DNA of 64,000 nucleotides from Pseudomonas sp. RIT-PI-AD (GTDB taxonomy: Bacteria > Pseudomonadota > Gammaproteobacteria > Pseudomonadales > Pseudomonadaceae): NCBI RefSeq assembly GCF_025642785.1, contig NZ_JANZKU010000009.1:62001-126000 (forward strand), read 5' to 3'. Every line of letters starts with the position of its first letter. Within the stretch, counting starts at the first letter, position 1. The notes under the pieces were generated by a model that saw only the letters and a program-made list of their open reading frames with translations, searched no databases and was not told where the DNA came from. A program made the position numbers and the translations under genes. Shown piece after piece: positions 7,960 to 16,390 of the stretch.

Positions 7960-8817
7960 TCAGGCAGCGTGGCCGCTGGCGCCGAGCCGATGGGCGGGGT
8001 CGGCCATGAAGGCACGGTAGAGTTCGGCGCCCCCCGCGTCGTCGCGAATGAAGCCGCGCAACAGGGTCGCCACCAAGCGCGGGCTCTGCACCGACATGAA
8101 GTGCCCGGAGGCCACGTGCAGCGCCTCGATGTCCCGGTTGAACCCGGCCAGGCGGTCGATCTCCGCGGGCGGACGCAGGCCGTCGTACTCGCCGGCGACC
8201 AGCAGGGTGCGCCTTGGCAGGCGCGGCAGGTCCGCCTCCAGGTCCATGTCCGCGAGCATCGCGAAAATGGCGGCGAAGCCCTGGGGATCGCCGGCCTGCC
8301 AGCGCAGGCGGAAGGTGGCGTAGCGTTGCGGATCGCTGCGCAAGGGCGCCGGCCAGGTTTTTTCCAGCAGTTGGGCCACGGTGTCCACCAAGCCCTCGCG
8401 GCGGATCAGCGCGGCGCGCTGCAAGGCGCCCTCGCGCGCCGCGGCCGCGACGCCACAGGCCGGCGCCAGGCCGACCAGATGGCCGACCCGTTGCGGATGC
8501 CGGGAGGCGAAACGGATCGCGATGGCCGCGCCCACCGCGACGCCCGCCAGGGCGAGCGGACCCTCGATGCCCAGCACGTCGAGCAGCGCCCGCAGGTCGT
8601 CGACGTGCTCGTCGACGCTCACCGCGCCGACGATTTTCTGCGACAGGCCGGCGCAGCGCGTGTCGTAGCGCAACAGGCGGAAATCCGGCAGGGCCGCGCA
8701 AACCGCGTCCCAGCTTTCCAGCGACCCGCCCATCTCGTGGATCAGTACCAACGTCGGCCCATCACCCTCGCGCACTTCGTAGCGCAGGGCCATGCCGTTC
8801 GCTTCGCACCAGTTCAT
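7960..8817 (-). CDS. Alpha/beta-hydrolase-fold protein lacking the nucleophile serine (PcaD-like)
   Basis: 285 residues with the overall pattern of 3-oxoadipate enol-lactonase-like hydrolases: oxyanion-loop HEMGGSLESW at 27-36, the acid in GEYDGLRPP (Asp212) and the His in ASGHFMS (His239). The nucleophile elbow, normally GxSxG, reads GVAVG with Ala94 where serine should be; the codons are GGC GTC GCG GTG GGC, so this is not a reading error in translation. The protein is otherwise intact and in frame. It may be a pseudoenzyme, or may catalyse a non-covalent reaction. It starts 25 bp after the thiolase and is presumably co-transcribed with it. Confidence 0.8.
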   Translation of the reverse strand: MNWCEANGMALRYEVREGDGPTLVLIHEMGGSLESWDAVCAALPDFRLLRYDTRCAGLSQKIVGAVSVDEHVDDLRALLDVLGIEGPLALAGVAVGAAIAIRFASRHPQRVGHLVGLAPACGVAAAAREGALQRAALIRREGLVDTVAQLLEKTWPAPLRSDPQRYATFRLRWQAGDPQGFAAIFAMLADMDLEADLPRLPRRTLLVAGEYDGLRPPAEIDRLAGFNRDIEALHVASGHFMSVQSPRLVATLLRGFIRDDAGGAELYRAFMADPAHRLGASGHAA

Positions 8818-8842
8818 CGCGGTTCTCCTGATGGCGTTCCGA

Positions 8843-10039
8843 CTAGACGCGCTCGAACAGCGCCGCGATGCCCTGGCCGCCGCCGATGCACATGGTTTCC
8901 AGGCCGTAGCGGGCCTCGCGGCGCCGCATCTCGTGAAGCAAGGTGGTCATGATGCGCACCCCGGTGGCGCCGATCGGGTGCCCCAGGGAAATCCCCGAGC
9001 CGTTGACGTTGACCCGGTCGAGGTCCTCCAGCTTCCAGGCGCGCAGCACCGCCAGGGCCTGGGCGGCGAAGGCCTCGTTGACCTCGATCAGGTCCATGTC
9101 GGCCAGGCTCAGGCGGGTGCGTTCGAACAGCTTAGCCACCGCCGGCACCGGGCCGATGCCCATGCGCGCCGGATCGCAACCGCTGGCGGCCCAGTCGACC
9201 AGCCGCGCCAGGGGCTTGAGGCCGTGCCGCGCGGCGTATTCCGGCGAGACCACCAGGCAGCCGGCGGCGGCGTCGTTCTGCTGGCTGGAATTGCCGGCGG
9301 TGCAAACGCCGCCGGGCAACAGCGTGCGCAGCGTACCGAGGGTCTCCAGGCTGGCGTCCTCGCGGATGCCTTCGTCACGGGCGAAGGTCTCGCTGGGGCC
9401 GCGCTTGCGCGGCACTTCCAGCGGCACCACTTCCTCGGCGAAACGCCCCTCGCGCCAGGCGGCCGCGGCCAACTGGTGGCTGCGCACGGCGAAGCGGTCG
9501 GCGTCCTCGCGGCTGATGGCGTAGTCGCGGGCCAGGTTCTCGGCGGTCTCCGGCATCCCGGAGATGTAGCCGAAGCGACCTTCCGGCTGGGAGCGCTCGC
9601 GGCCGCGCTCCAGGCGGTCGTGCAGCTTCACGCTGCCGGCGCGGGCGCCCCAGCGCATGTCGGTGGAGTAGTACTCGATGTTGCTCATGCTCTCGACTCC
9701 GGCCACCAGCACCGCCTCGGCGTGGCCGAGTTGCACGCGCATGGACGCGTCGACCACAGCCTGCAGGCCGGAGCCACAACGGCGGTCGAGGGTGTAGCCG
9801 GGCACTTGCAACGGCAGGTCGGCGAGCAACGCCGCGTAGCGACCCATGCAGGGCGCCTCGCTGGACGAGTAGGACTGGGAAACGATGACCTCGTCGATGG
9901 TCTCCGGCGGTACCTGGGTGCGCGTCATCAGGGTGCGTATGAGGGTTGCCGCCAGATGGTCGGCGGTCAGCGGCAGCAGGGCCCCGCCGAATTTGCCGAT
10001 GGGGGTTCGAAGCGGTGAAACGATCAACGCATTTCTCAT
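8843..10039 (-). CDS. Acetyl-CoA C-acyltransferase (thiolase, PcaF/FadA-like)
   Basis: Cytoplasmic thiolase that cleaves a 3-oxoacyl-CoA with CoA, releasing acetyl-CoA. The 398-residue protein carries the acyl-accepting cysteine in DRRCGSG (Cys88), NEAFAAQ, the histidine of SGISLGHPIGATG and the C-terminal CIGGGQG cysteine; all catalytic residues are present and the length is typical. It is the first gene of the minus-strand run and diverges from the OprD-type porin across a 276-bp regulatory region. Together with the CoA-transferase it gives the standard last two steps of a 3-oxo-acid pathway. Confidence 0.9.
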   Translation of the reverse strand: MRNALIVSPLRTPIGKFGGALLPLTADHLAATLIRTLMTRTQVPPETIDEVIVSQSYSSSEAPCMGRYAALLADLPLQVPGYTLDRRCGSGLQAVVDASMRVQLGHAEAVLVAGVESMSNIEYYSTDMRWGARAGSVKLHDRLERGRERSQPEGRFGYISGMPETAENLARDYAISREDADRFAVRSHQLAAAAWREGRFAEEVVPLEVPRKRGPSETFARDEGIREDASLETLGTLRTLLPGGVCTAGNSSQQNDAAAGCLVVSPEYAARHGLKPLARLVDWAASGCDPARMGIGPVPAVAKLFERTRLSLADMDLIEVNEAFAAQALAVLRAWKLEDLDRVNVNGSGISLGHPIGATGVRIMTTLLHEMRRREARYGLETMCIGGGQGIAALFERV

Positions 10040-10135
10040 GGCGCGGGCACTCTTCTACGGCGGGAGGGGTCGGCCCAGCATGGGCGAGGCCAGCGCCGGG
10101 CGGCAATTTCGCATCGCGAAAGGGCGCCTTTCGCT

Positions 10136-10222
10136 GCGCTTAAGCGCCCGTCTCGCATGGGCGGGCCAGGCAGGCCCCATGCGGCGCGCCGAGTGTTTCG
10201 CAGAGCGGAAAGGCCGCTTAAG
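10136..10222. promoter_or_regulatory. CTTAAG palindromes between thiolase and porin
   Basis: The divergent region holds a perfect 12-bp palindrome GCGCTTAAGCGC (10136-10147) and a second GCTTAAG at 10216-10222, centres 78 bp apart (about seven helical turns). A CAATTTCGC tract at 10103-10111 resembles those at the other cluster operators. It lacks the strict 11-bp TTAA pair, so assignment to the same regulator is weaker. Confidence 0.4.
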
Positions 10223-10315
10223 GAAAACCGAATTCCCAAGCCCGACGCCCCTGAGCATGCTGGCTCGCGCCGGACTCCGGTCCGCGACACTCCGAACATC
10301 ACGACGGACATAACA

Positions 10316-11539
10316 ATGCATAAGAACTCCTTCGCCCCCCTCTGCGGGTTGCTGGCGCTGCCCGCGCTCGCACAGGCCGACTTCATCGACGACAGCAGCG
10401 TCACGCTGCAATTGCGCAACTTCTACTTCAACCGGGACCTGCGCGATTCGGGCGTGGCCCAGTCCAAGCGCGAGGAGTGGGCGCAGGGCTTCATCCTCAA
10501 TGCCAAGTCCGGCTACACCGAGGGGCTGGTCGGCTTCGGCGTCGACCTGTATGGCGCGCTGGGGCTGAAACTGGACTCTTCCGATGCCCGCGCCGGCACC
10601 GGCCTGCTGCCCAACGCGTTCGGCGATTCCGGGCCGGACGAATACACCGACCTGTCCGGCGTGCTCAAGGCGAAGATTTCCAAGACCGAACTCAAGGTCG
10701 GCGGCTTCATGCCCAAGTCGCCGGTGCTGCTCTCCAGCGACGCCCGCCTGCTGCCGCCGCTGTTCAACGGCATTACCCTGACTTCCGGCGACATCGATAA
10801 CCTGCTGCTCGACGCCGGCCGCTTCGACCACGTCAACTACCGCAACTCCAGCAGCAACCACGACGACATCCTCGCCGGCAACTACGGCGTGGCCGGCGAC
10901 CACTTCGACTACCTGGGCGCCAGCTACACCCTGGCGCCGTCGCTGATCCTGTCCTACTGGCGCGCCGAACTGGCCGACGTCTACCAGCAGAACTACTTCG
11001 GCGCCCTGGCCAGCCATACCCTGGGCGACTGGAGCCTGGGAGCCAGCCTCGGCTACTTCGACTCCTCGGAGGCCGGCGGCGCCCGCGCCGGCGACATCGA
11101 CAACGGGCTGACCTCGGTCCTGCTCTCGGCCAGCACCGGACCCCACACCTTCCGCGCCGGCTACCAGGACAACGGCGGCGACTCGCCCTTCCCCTACCTG
11201 CAGGACGCCGATGCCAACGTCGCCAACGTGGTGCAGATCCTCGACTTCACCCGCGCCCAGGAACGCTCCTGGCAGGTGCGTTACGACCTGGACTTCGCCC
11301 GCCTCGGGGTGCCCGGCCTGACCTTCTTCACCCGTTACCTGAAAGGCGACGGCTTCGACGTGGGCAACCAGGGCGGCGAGGAATGGGAACGCGACATCGA
11401 CTTGACCTATACGGTGCAGAACGGCCCGCTGAAGAACCTCGCCGTGCGCTGGCGCAACGCGATGGTGCGCTCCGACGCGGCCATCGGGGACCTCGACGAG
11501 AACCGCCTGATCCTGTCCTACAGCATCCCGCTGAAATGA
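10316..11539 (+). CDS. Outer-membrane porin, OprD family
   Basis: Substrate-specific beta-barrel porin, 407 residues from ATG 10316; upstream frame extension is not plausible. It has a short signal peptide with cleavage expected after residue 19 (ALAQA|DF) and alternating aromatic/polar strands. The N-terminal FIDDSSVTLQLRNFYFNRD pattern and the C-terminal strand ENRLILSYSIPLK are typical of OprD/OpdK proteins. OprD-like channels in Pseudomonas import carboxylates or basic amino acids and are often paired with catabolic clusters. Here it diverges from the thiolase and probably admits the cluster's substrate. Confidence 0.88.
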   Translation: MHKNSFAPLCGLLALPALAQADFIDDSSVTLQLRNFYFNRDLRDSGVAQSKREEWAQGFILNAKSGYTEGLVGFGVDLYGALGLKLDSSDARAGTGLLPNAFGDSGPDEYTDLSGVLKAKISKTELKVGGFMPKSPVLLSSDARLLPPLFNGITLTSGDIDNLLLDAGRFDHVNYRNSSSNHDDILAGNYGVAGDHFDYLGASYTLAPSLILSYWRAELADVYQQNYFGALASHTLGDWSLGASLGYFDSSEAGGARAGDIDNGLTSVLLSASTGPHTFRAGYQDNGGDSPFPYLQDADANVANVVQILDFTRAQERSWQVRYDLDFARLGVPGLTFFTRYLKGDGFDVGNQGGEEWERDIDLTYTVQNGPLKNLAVRWRNAMVRSDAAIGDLDENRLILSYSIPLK

Positions 11540-11566
11540 TGCGGGCGGGCGCCGTCGCCCGCTCTG

Positions 11567-11598
11567 GCCATCGCCCCTCCGAGCGGAGGGGCGATGGC
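11567..11598 (+). terminator. Hairpin after porin gene
   Basis: A perfect 14-bp inverted repeat (GCCATCGCCCCTCC, loop GAGC, GGAGGGGCGATGGC) lies 28 bp after the porin stop. No T-run follows, so it may be an mRNA-stabilising hairpin or a weak terminator. Confidence 0.6.
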
Positions 11599-12249
11599 TA
11601 TTCGGCGGCCTGATCCGCCCGCTGCCCCTCCCGGGTCCGCCGGAGAGCCGCACCCTTCGAGCTTCGCCGGGCGTCCAATCGGATGCCCGCATTCGTGCCC
11701 CCAAGCCTGTATCCGTCGCGGCGAAAACCTGTGGCGGAACCGTTGCGGTACCGGCGCTGGCTTCATGGTGGATTCCACCCATGGCTGATCCACCCTACCG
11801 ATGCCCGCTACGGCGGGTTCGCCGTCGCAGCATTTGCTCCGAGCGGCGGGTCGGAGGGGCCGCCTCTATCTCAGGCCGATTCGCAGGCAAGACGAATGGC
11901 GGAGCTGCCGCAGGGCGGACGCTGGCTTTACCCGGGATTACGCCCATGGCCGATCCACCCACGGAAACTTCGCCGTCGAATCCTGAGGGTTGTTTCGAGG
12001 GCGATGCCCGAGTCGGAAATCGTGGCTCATGGGTGTCGAATGCGCGGCGGATGGCCCAAGCCATGGGAAAGGACCTGGCCGCGATGAGGACTTGACTCGT
12101 GTTCGAGCCTGTCGGGGCGCGCGAAGCGCCCGCAGGCCCGCCCGGACACCAAACACAGGGGCCGATGACTTCGACCCGAAGTGCCGCGATTCGTGAATTA
12201 CGGGCAAAAAAACGGGCGCGACGGGTGCGCCCGCGAGGAAAAGCGGTAT
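11599..12249. repeat. Gene-free region with diverged internal repeats
   Basis: About 650 bp with no convincing gene on either strand. An 18-bp unit, CCCATGGCYGATCCACCC, occurs at 11778-11795 and 11943-11960 with one mismatch, 165 bp apart. The first copy overlaps an inverted partial copy (GGTGGATTCCACCC). The look is of decayed dispersed repeats. No terminal repeats or transposase remnant were recognised. Confidence 0.5.
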
Positions 12250-13062
12250 TCAGCCGGCGGCGACGAGGATGCGCCGGGCGCGGGCGATGACCGGGGCATC
12301 CACCATCTGACCGTCCACCTTGAAGGCGCCGACGCCCTCCTCGGCGCCTTCGACCACCCGGCGCGCCCAGGCCACTTCGTCGGCGGACGGCGCCAGTGCC
12401 GCATGCACCACGGCGACCTGTTTCGGGTGGATGCACAGCATCCCGGCGAACCCCATGGCGCCGGCGTCGCGGGCGAAGCGGGTCAGCCCCGCCTCGTCGT
12501 CGATGCGCGGGAACACCGTGTCCAGTGGCTGCGCCAGGCCGGCCAGGCGCGATTGCAGCAGTAAAACGAAGCGCGCCTGGTCGAGGATGCGCTCGGCCGC
12601 GGCGCTGCCGGCGGCCAGGCCCAGGTCGACGCCCAGGTCCAGCCCGCCGAAGGTCAGGCGCTCAACGCCTGCCGCCCGGGCCATGGCCGGCAGTTCCTGC
12701 AACCCACGGGCGCTCTCGACGATCGGCCAGAGCGGCTTGCCGATGGCGGCGGCGCGCACCACCTGCTCCACGCTTTCCGCCTTGGGCAGGAGGATGCCGT
12801 CCACGCCGGGGTGGCGGCACGCCTCGAGGTCCGCCGCGTGTTCGGCATGGCCGGCCATGTTCACCCGCACCCAGACCCGGGCATCCGGCTGGTCATCGAG
12901 GAACACCTCGAGGTTGTCCCGCGCCTGGCGTTTCTGCGCTTCTTCCACGGCGTCCTCGAAGTCGACGATCACCGCGTCGGCACCGCTGGCCAGGGCCTTG
13001 GCGAAGCGTTCGGGACGACTCCCGGGGACGAACAGGGCGGTGCGGAGCAGGTGGCTGGACAT
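12250..13062 (-). CDS. CitE-type CoA-ester lyase (HpcH/HpaI family), citramalyl-CoA lyase-like
   Basis: Cytoplasmic Mg-dependent TIM-barrel lyase of 270 residues that splits a 3-hydroxyacyl-CoA. Motifs are LFVPGSRPERFAKAL (residues 10-24), VDFEDAVEE with the metal-binding acidic residues, PIVESARGL with the second metal glutamate, and MLCIHPKQV. It is the last gene of a three-gene operon, 15 bp after the dehydrogenase. In P. aeruginosa the itaconate operon pairs such a lyase with a MaoC hydratase and an acyl-CoA dehydrogenase. By analogy this enzyme may cleave citramalyl-CoA to acetyl-CoA and pyruvate. Malyl- or methylmalyl-CoA are alternatives. Confidence 0.85.
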   Translation of the reverse strand: MSSHLLRTALFVPGSRPERFAKALASGADAVIVDFEDAVEEAQKRQARDNLEVFLDDQPDARVWVRVNMAGHAEHAADLEACRHPGVDGILLPKAESVEQVVRAAAIGKPLWPIVESARGLQELPAMARAAGVERLTFGGLDLGVDLGLAAGSAAAERILDQARFVLLLQSRLAGLAQPLDTVFPRIDDEAGLTRFARDAGAMGFAGMLCIHPKQVAVVHAALAPSADEVAWARRVVEGAEEGVGAFKVDGQMVDAPVIARARRILVAAG

Positions 13063-13077
13063 GGGGCGACGGTTTCC

Positions 13078-14238
13078 TCAGAACGAACGGGGCAGGTCGA
13101 GCAGGTGCTCGGAGACGTAGGACAGGATCAGGTTGGTGGAGATCGGCGCCACCTGATAAAGCCGGGTCTCGCGGAATTTACGCTCGACATCGTACTCGCA
13201 GGCGAAGCCGAAGCCACCCAGGGTTTGCAGGCAGGCGTTGGCCGCTTCCCAGGACGCCTTGGCCGCCAGGTACTTGGCCATGTTGGCGCTGGCGCCGGCG
13301 TTGACCCCGCTGTCGTACTCGGCACAGGCGCGCCAGCGCATCAGGTCCGCGGCCTCCACCTCGATGTGGGCCTCGGCGATGGGGAACTGCACGCCCTGGT
13401 TCTGCCCGATCGGCCGGCCGAACACCTCGCGGTCGCGGGCGTAGGCGCTGGCTTTCTCGATGAACCAGCGGCCGTCGCCGATGCACTCGGCGGCGATCAG
13501 CGTGCGCTCGGCGTTGAGCCCGTCGAGGATGTAGCGGAAACCCTTGCCCTCCTCGCCGATCAGGCTGTCGGCGGGAATCTCCAGGTTGTCGAAGAACAGC
13601 TCGTTGGTCTCGTGGTTGACCATGTTGGCGATGGGCTGCACGGTCAGGCCGTTGCCGATGGCTTCGCGCAGGTCCACCAGGAAGATCGACATGCCGTCGA
13701 CCTTCTTCTTCACCTCGGCCAGCGGTGTGGTGCGCGCCAGCAGGATCATCAGGTCGGAATGCTGGATACGCGAGATCCACACCTTCTGCCCGTTGACCAC
13801 GTACTTGTCGCCCTTGCGCACGGCGGTGGTCTTGATCTTGGTGGTGTCGGTGCCGGTGGTCGGCTCGGTCACCGCCATGGATTGCAGGCGCAGCTCGCCG
13901 GCGGCGATCTTCGGCAGGTAGTAGCGCTTCTGCTCCTCGCTGCCGTTCCGCAGCAAGGTGAACATGTTGTACATCTGCCCGTGGACGGTGCCGGAGTTGC
14001 CGCCGCAGCGGTTGACTTCCTCGAGGATCACCGAAGCCTCGGCCAGGCCCAGGCCGGAGCCGCCGTACTCGATGGGGATCATCGCCGCCAGCCAGCCGGC
14101 GCGGGTCAGGGCCTCGACGAAAGCCTCGGGGAAGCCTTTCTCTTCATCGACCTTGCGCCAGTAGGCGGCATCGAATTCGGCGCACAACGCGCGCACGCCT
14201 TCGCGGATGGCATTCAGTTCTTCGTGTTGGCTATGCAT
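13078..14238 (-). CDS. Acyl-CoA dehydrogenase
   Basis: FAD flavoenzyme of 386 residues oxidising an acyl-CoA at the alpha-beta bond and passing electrons to ETF. It shows the three-domain pattern: an N-terminal helical domain, the FAD-contact segment MAVTEPTTGTDTTKIKT near residues 116-132, a central beta domain with KVWIS, and the C-terminal helical domain with LQTLGGFGFACEYDVERKFRETRLYQV. It lies between the MaoC hydratase and CitE-type lyase in one operon. Oxidation of methylsuccinyl-CoA or a related branched C4-C5 ester would feed the two partners directly, but the substrate is inferred. Confidence 0.88.
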   Translation of the reverse strand: MHSQHEELNAIREGVRALCAEFDAAYWRKVDEEKGFPEAFVEALTRAGWLAAMIPIEYGGSGLGLAEASVILEEVNRCGGNSGTVHGQMYNMFTLLRNGSEEQKRYYLPKIAAGELRLQSMAVTEPTTGTDTTKIKTTAVRKGDKYVVNGQKVWISRIQHSDLMILLARTTPLAEVKKKVDGMSIFLVDLREAIGNGLTVQPIANMVNHETNELFFDNLEIPADSLIGEEGKGFRYILDGLNAERTLIAAECIGDGRWFIEKASAYARDREVFGRPIGQNQGVQFPIAEAHIEVEAADLMRWRACAEYDSGVNAGASANMAKYLAAKASWEAANACLQTLGGFGFACEYDVERKFRETRLYQVAPISTNLILSYVSEHLLDLPRSF

Positions 14239-14284
14239 GACGACCTCGTCGTGAAAAGGGTGACGGCGGGGAAAGGCCCCGCAC

Positions 14285-15112
14285 TCATTCGTATTCGATG
14301 CGCGCCTGCTGGCAGAGGCCGCTGGCGTTGCCGGCCCAGAGCTCGGCGACGCCGGGTTCCAGCGACCGGCCGCCCACTTCGAAGGCCGCGGGCGCGATCA
14401 GCGGCCGCACGCCCCGGAAGCTGAAGCGTTTCGGCCGCCGCGCGGGATGCGCCTTGACGAACGCCGCCAGGTTCAGCGTCGCGGTCAGCGGGCCGTGCAC
14501 CACCAGGCCGGGGTAGCCCTCGGCCTCGGTCACGTAGGGCCAGTCGTAGTGGATCCGGTGGGCGTTGAAGGTGACCGCCGAGTAGCGGAACAGCAGCACC
14601 GGGTCGGGCTGGATCGCTTCGCGCCATTGCGCCTCGGGCAGCGGCTCGCCATCGGCCAGCTTGGGCGGGCTGGGCTCGCGGTAGACGATGTCCTGTTCCT
14701 CGCGGATCGCCAGGCGGCCGCCCTGCCGGTATTCATGGTGCAGCGTGACGAACAGCAGGGAACCGCTGCGGCCGTTCTTCTCTTCTATATGGGCGATGCG
14801 GGTGGTGCGGCAGGCTTCCTCGCCCACCCGCAGGGGCGCGAGGAACTCCAGGCGCCCGCCGGCCCACATGCGGTTGCGCCCATGGGCCGGCGGCATGAAG
14901 CCGCCCAGCGCCGGATGGCCGTCGCTGCCCAAGCCGGCGGAATCCACCGGTTCCTGGAAGAAGCACCAATGCCACAACAGCGGCAACTCCTCGCCATGCC
15001 CGGGGGCCGCCACGTCGAAGGTGGCGGCGATGCGCCGGACCAGGTTGCGGCTGAGCTGGTCGTGAACCTCTTCGGTACGTCCCAGCCATTGCGCCGGATC
15101 GAAATCTGCCAT
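14285..15112 (-). CDS. MaoC/HTD2-like hydratase, itaconyl/mesaconyl-CoA hydratase-like
   Basis: Cytoplasmic hotdog-fold hydratase adding water to an enoyl-CoA. From ATG 15112 (MADFDPAQWLG) it is 275 residues, with GGAAG about 7 nt upstream; an in-frame ATG 36 nt earlier lacks support. The N-terminal half has LLWHWCFFQEPV and GGFMPP. The C-terminal half has the catalytic segment YSAVTFNAHRIHYD and YPGLVVHGPL, as in FAS1-like dehydratases and mesaconyl-C4-CoA hydratases. It is the first gene of the operon with the dehydrogenase and lyase, giving a plausible route from methylsuccinyl-CoA through an unsaturated ester to citramalyl-CoA. Confidence 0.83.
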   Translation of the reverse strand: MADFDPAQWLGRTEEVHDQLSRNLVRRIAATFDVAAPGHGEELPLLWHWCFFQEPVDSAGLGSDGHPALGGFMPPAHGRNRMWAGGRLEFLAPLRVGEEACRTTRIAHIEEKNGRSGSLLFVTLHHEYRQGGRLAIREEQDIVYREPSPPKLADGEPLPEAQWREAIQPDPVLLFRYSAVTFNAHRIHYDWPYVTEAEGYPGLVVHGPLTATLNLAAFVKAHPARRPKRFSFRGVRPLIAPAAFEVGGRSLEPGVAELWAGNASGLCQQARIEYE

Positions 15113-15170
15113 GCCTCGTCTTCCACGTCGTCTCGAGTCGTACGCCATGATGCAAGGGGCGACCGAAGGG

Positions 15171-15213
15171 TGGAATTCGCTTTTCCATAAGCCCGCTTCA
15201 AGCCAGGGCTAAT
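15171..15213 (-). promoter_or_regulatory. Degenerate LysR-type element upstream of MaoC operon
   Basis: The plus strand reads GGAATTCGC, then ATAAGCCCGCTTCAA and GGGCTAAT. TCAA (15198-15201) and CTAA (15209-15212) are 11 bp apart, so on the minus strand the element is TTAG-N7-TTGA, one mismatch in each half from the TTAA-N7-TTAA elements at 3661 and 5925. It is the link suggesting that this operon belongs to the same regulon. Confidence 0.42.
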
Positions 15214-15268
15214 ACCTGGGGCCAGGGAACTCGGCATCCAGGATTCGGCGCCGGGTCGCCGGAGGCAT

Positions 15269-16390
15269 TCACGGCCTGCCGAAGCGTTGCAGTTGCATTT
15301 CCTGCAGGCGGCTCAAGGTCCGGCGGAACGGAAAGGTCAGCGCGCCCTGGGTATAGAGCGTCGTCAAGGGCACGGCCGCTTCGACGTAGAGCGGCACCCT
15401 CCGGTCGTAGCATTCGTCCACCAGGGCGATGAAGCGCCGCACGCCGTCGTCGGTGCGGGACAGCGCCTGCAGCTCGCGGTCGCCCGCCGCCACCCGGTTG
15501 ACGCCGTCTTCGGTGCCACGGGCGATGCGGGCCTCGCGCGGGCAGGCACTCAGCTCCGGCACATCGCCGAGCAGGATGAGCGGGAAGCGATCGCAGAGGA
15601 CGATGAAGTCGAAGGCCGCCAGGGGCCGCTCGCACAGGTCGGCGTAGCGGCACCAGATGATCCCCTCGGCGCGCTTGACCACCGGCAGCGGTCGATGCCC
15701 CAGCTCCACCGGCTCGGTGCTGGCCGGCGCACCGGCGGCGAGGCGCTCGAATACCGCGTCCAGCGCGACGGGACTGCCCGGTTCGGTGACCCAGTAACGC
15801 GGCTGCCGGGCGCCGGGATGCAGGCGGTGGTCCTGGGCGCCCTCGACGCGGACCACTTGCATATGTTCTTCCAGCGCCTGGATCGCCGGAAGCAGGCGCT
15901 CGCGGTTGAAACCGTCGGCGTAGAGTGCCTGCGGCGGTTGGTTGGAGGTGGCGACCAGCACCACGCCCTCGGCGAGCATCGCCTGCAACAGCCGGCCGAG
16001 GATCATCGCGTCGCCGATGTCGCTGATGAACAGTTCGTCGAAGCAGAGCACCCGCGCCTCCGCGCGCAGCTCGCGGGCCAGCACGCGCAACGGGTCAGGC
16101 GTGCCGCTCAACTGGAAGCAGCGCCGATGCACCCAGCGCACGAAATGGTGGAAATGCTGGCGCCGCTTCGGCACATCCAGGCTCTGGTAGAAACTGTCCA
16201 TCAGCCAGGTCTTGCCGCGCCCCACCGGGCCCCAGAGATAGACGCCCTGCACCGGCTGGCGTCCCCGGCGGTGCAAGGCGTCGTGGCAGGCCTGCAACGC
16301 GTCCACGGCTTGGGCCTGGGCGTGGTCGGGCACGAAGCCCAACTCGTCGAGCGCGCGCCGATAGGCTTGCAGAGGGGTCGGGGGTGTCAT
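15269..16390 (-). CDS. zapE: ZapE/AFG1-family ATPase
   Basis: Cytoplasmic AAA-type ATPase of 373 residues, related to the cell-division protein ZapE and mitochondrial AFG1. It has Walker A GPVGRGKT (residues 54-61), Walker B VLCFDELF followed by ISDIGDAM, and the sensor region VVLVATSNQPPQALYADG that is diagnostic of the family. The C-terminal half includes FDFIVLCDRFPLILLGDVP, also conserved. It points away from tsdB across a 250-bp divergent gap and is unlikely to work with either neighbour. Pseudomonads can carry more than one AFG1 paralogue, so the symbol denotes the family. Confidence 0.82.
   Translation of the reverse strand: MTPPTPLQAYRRALDELGFVPDHAQAQAVDALQACHDALHRRGRQPVQGVYLWGPVGRGKTWLMDSFYQSLDVPKRRQHFHHFVRWVHRRCFQLSGTPDPLRVLARELRAEARVLCFDELFISDIGDAMILGRLLQAMLAEGVVLVATSNQPPQALYADGFNRERLLPAIQALEEHMQVVRVEGAQDHRLHPGARQPRYWVTEPGSPVALDAVFERLAAGAPASTEPVELGHRPLPVVKRAEGIIWCRYADLCERPLAAFDFIVLCDRFPLILLGDVPELSACPREARIARGTEDGVNRVAAGDRELQALSRTDDGVRRFIALVDECYDRRVPLYVEAAVPLTTLYTQGALTFPFRRTLSRLQEMQLQRFGRP

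Noticed and set aside
2102-10039. Complete protocatechuate (pca) pathway
   Set aside because: CoA-transferase, thiolase and a lactonase-like protein are present, but no cycloisomerase, decarboxylase or dioxygenase, and the lactonase-like protein lacks its serine.
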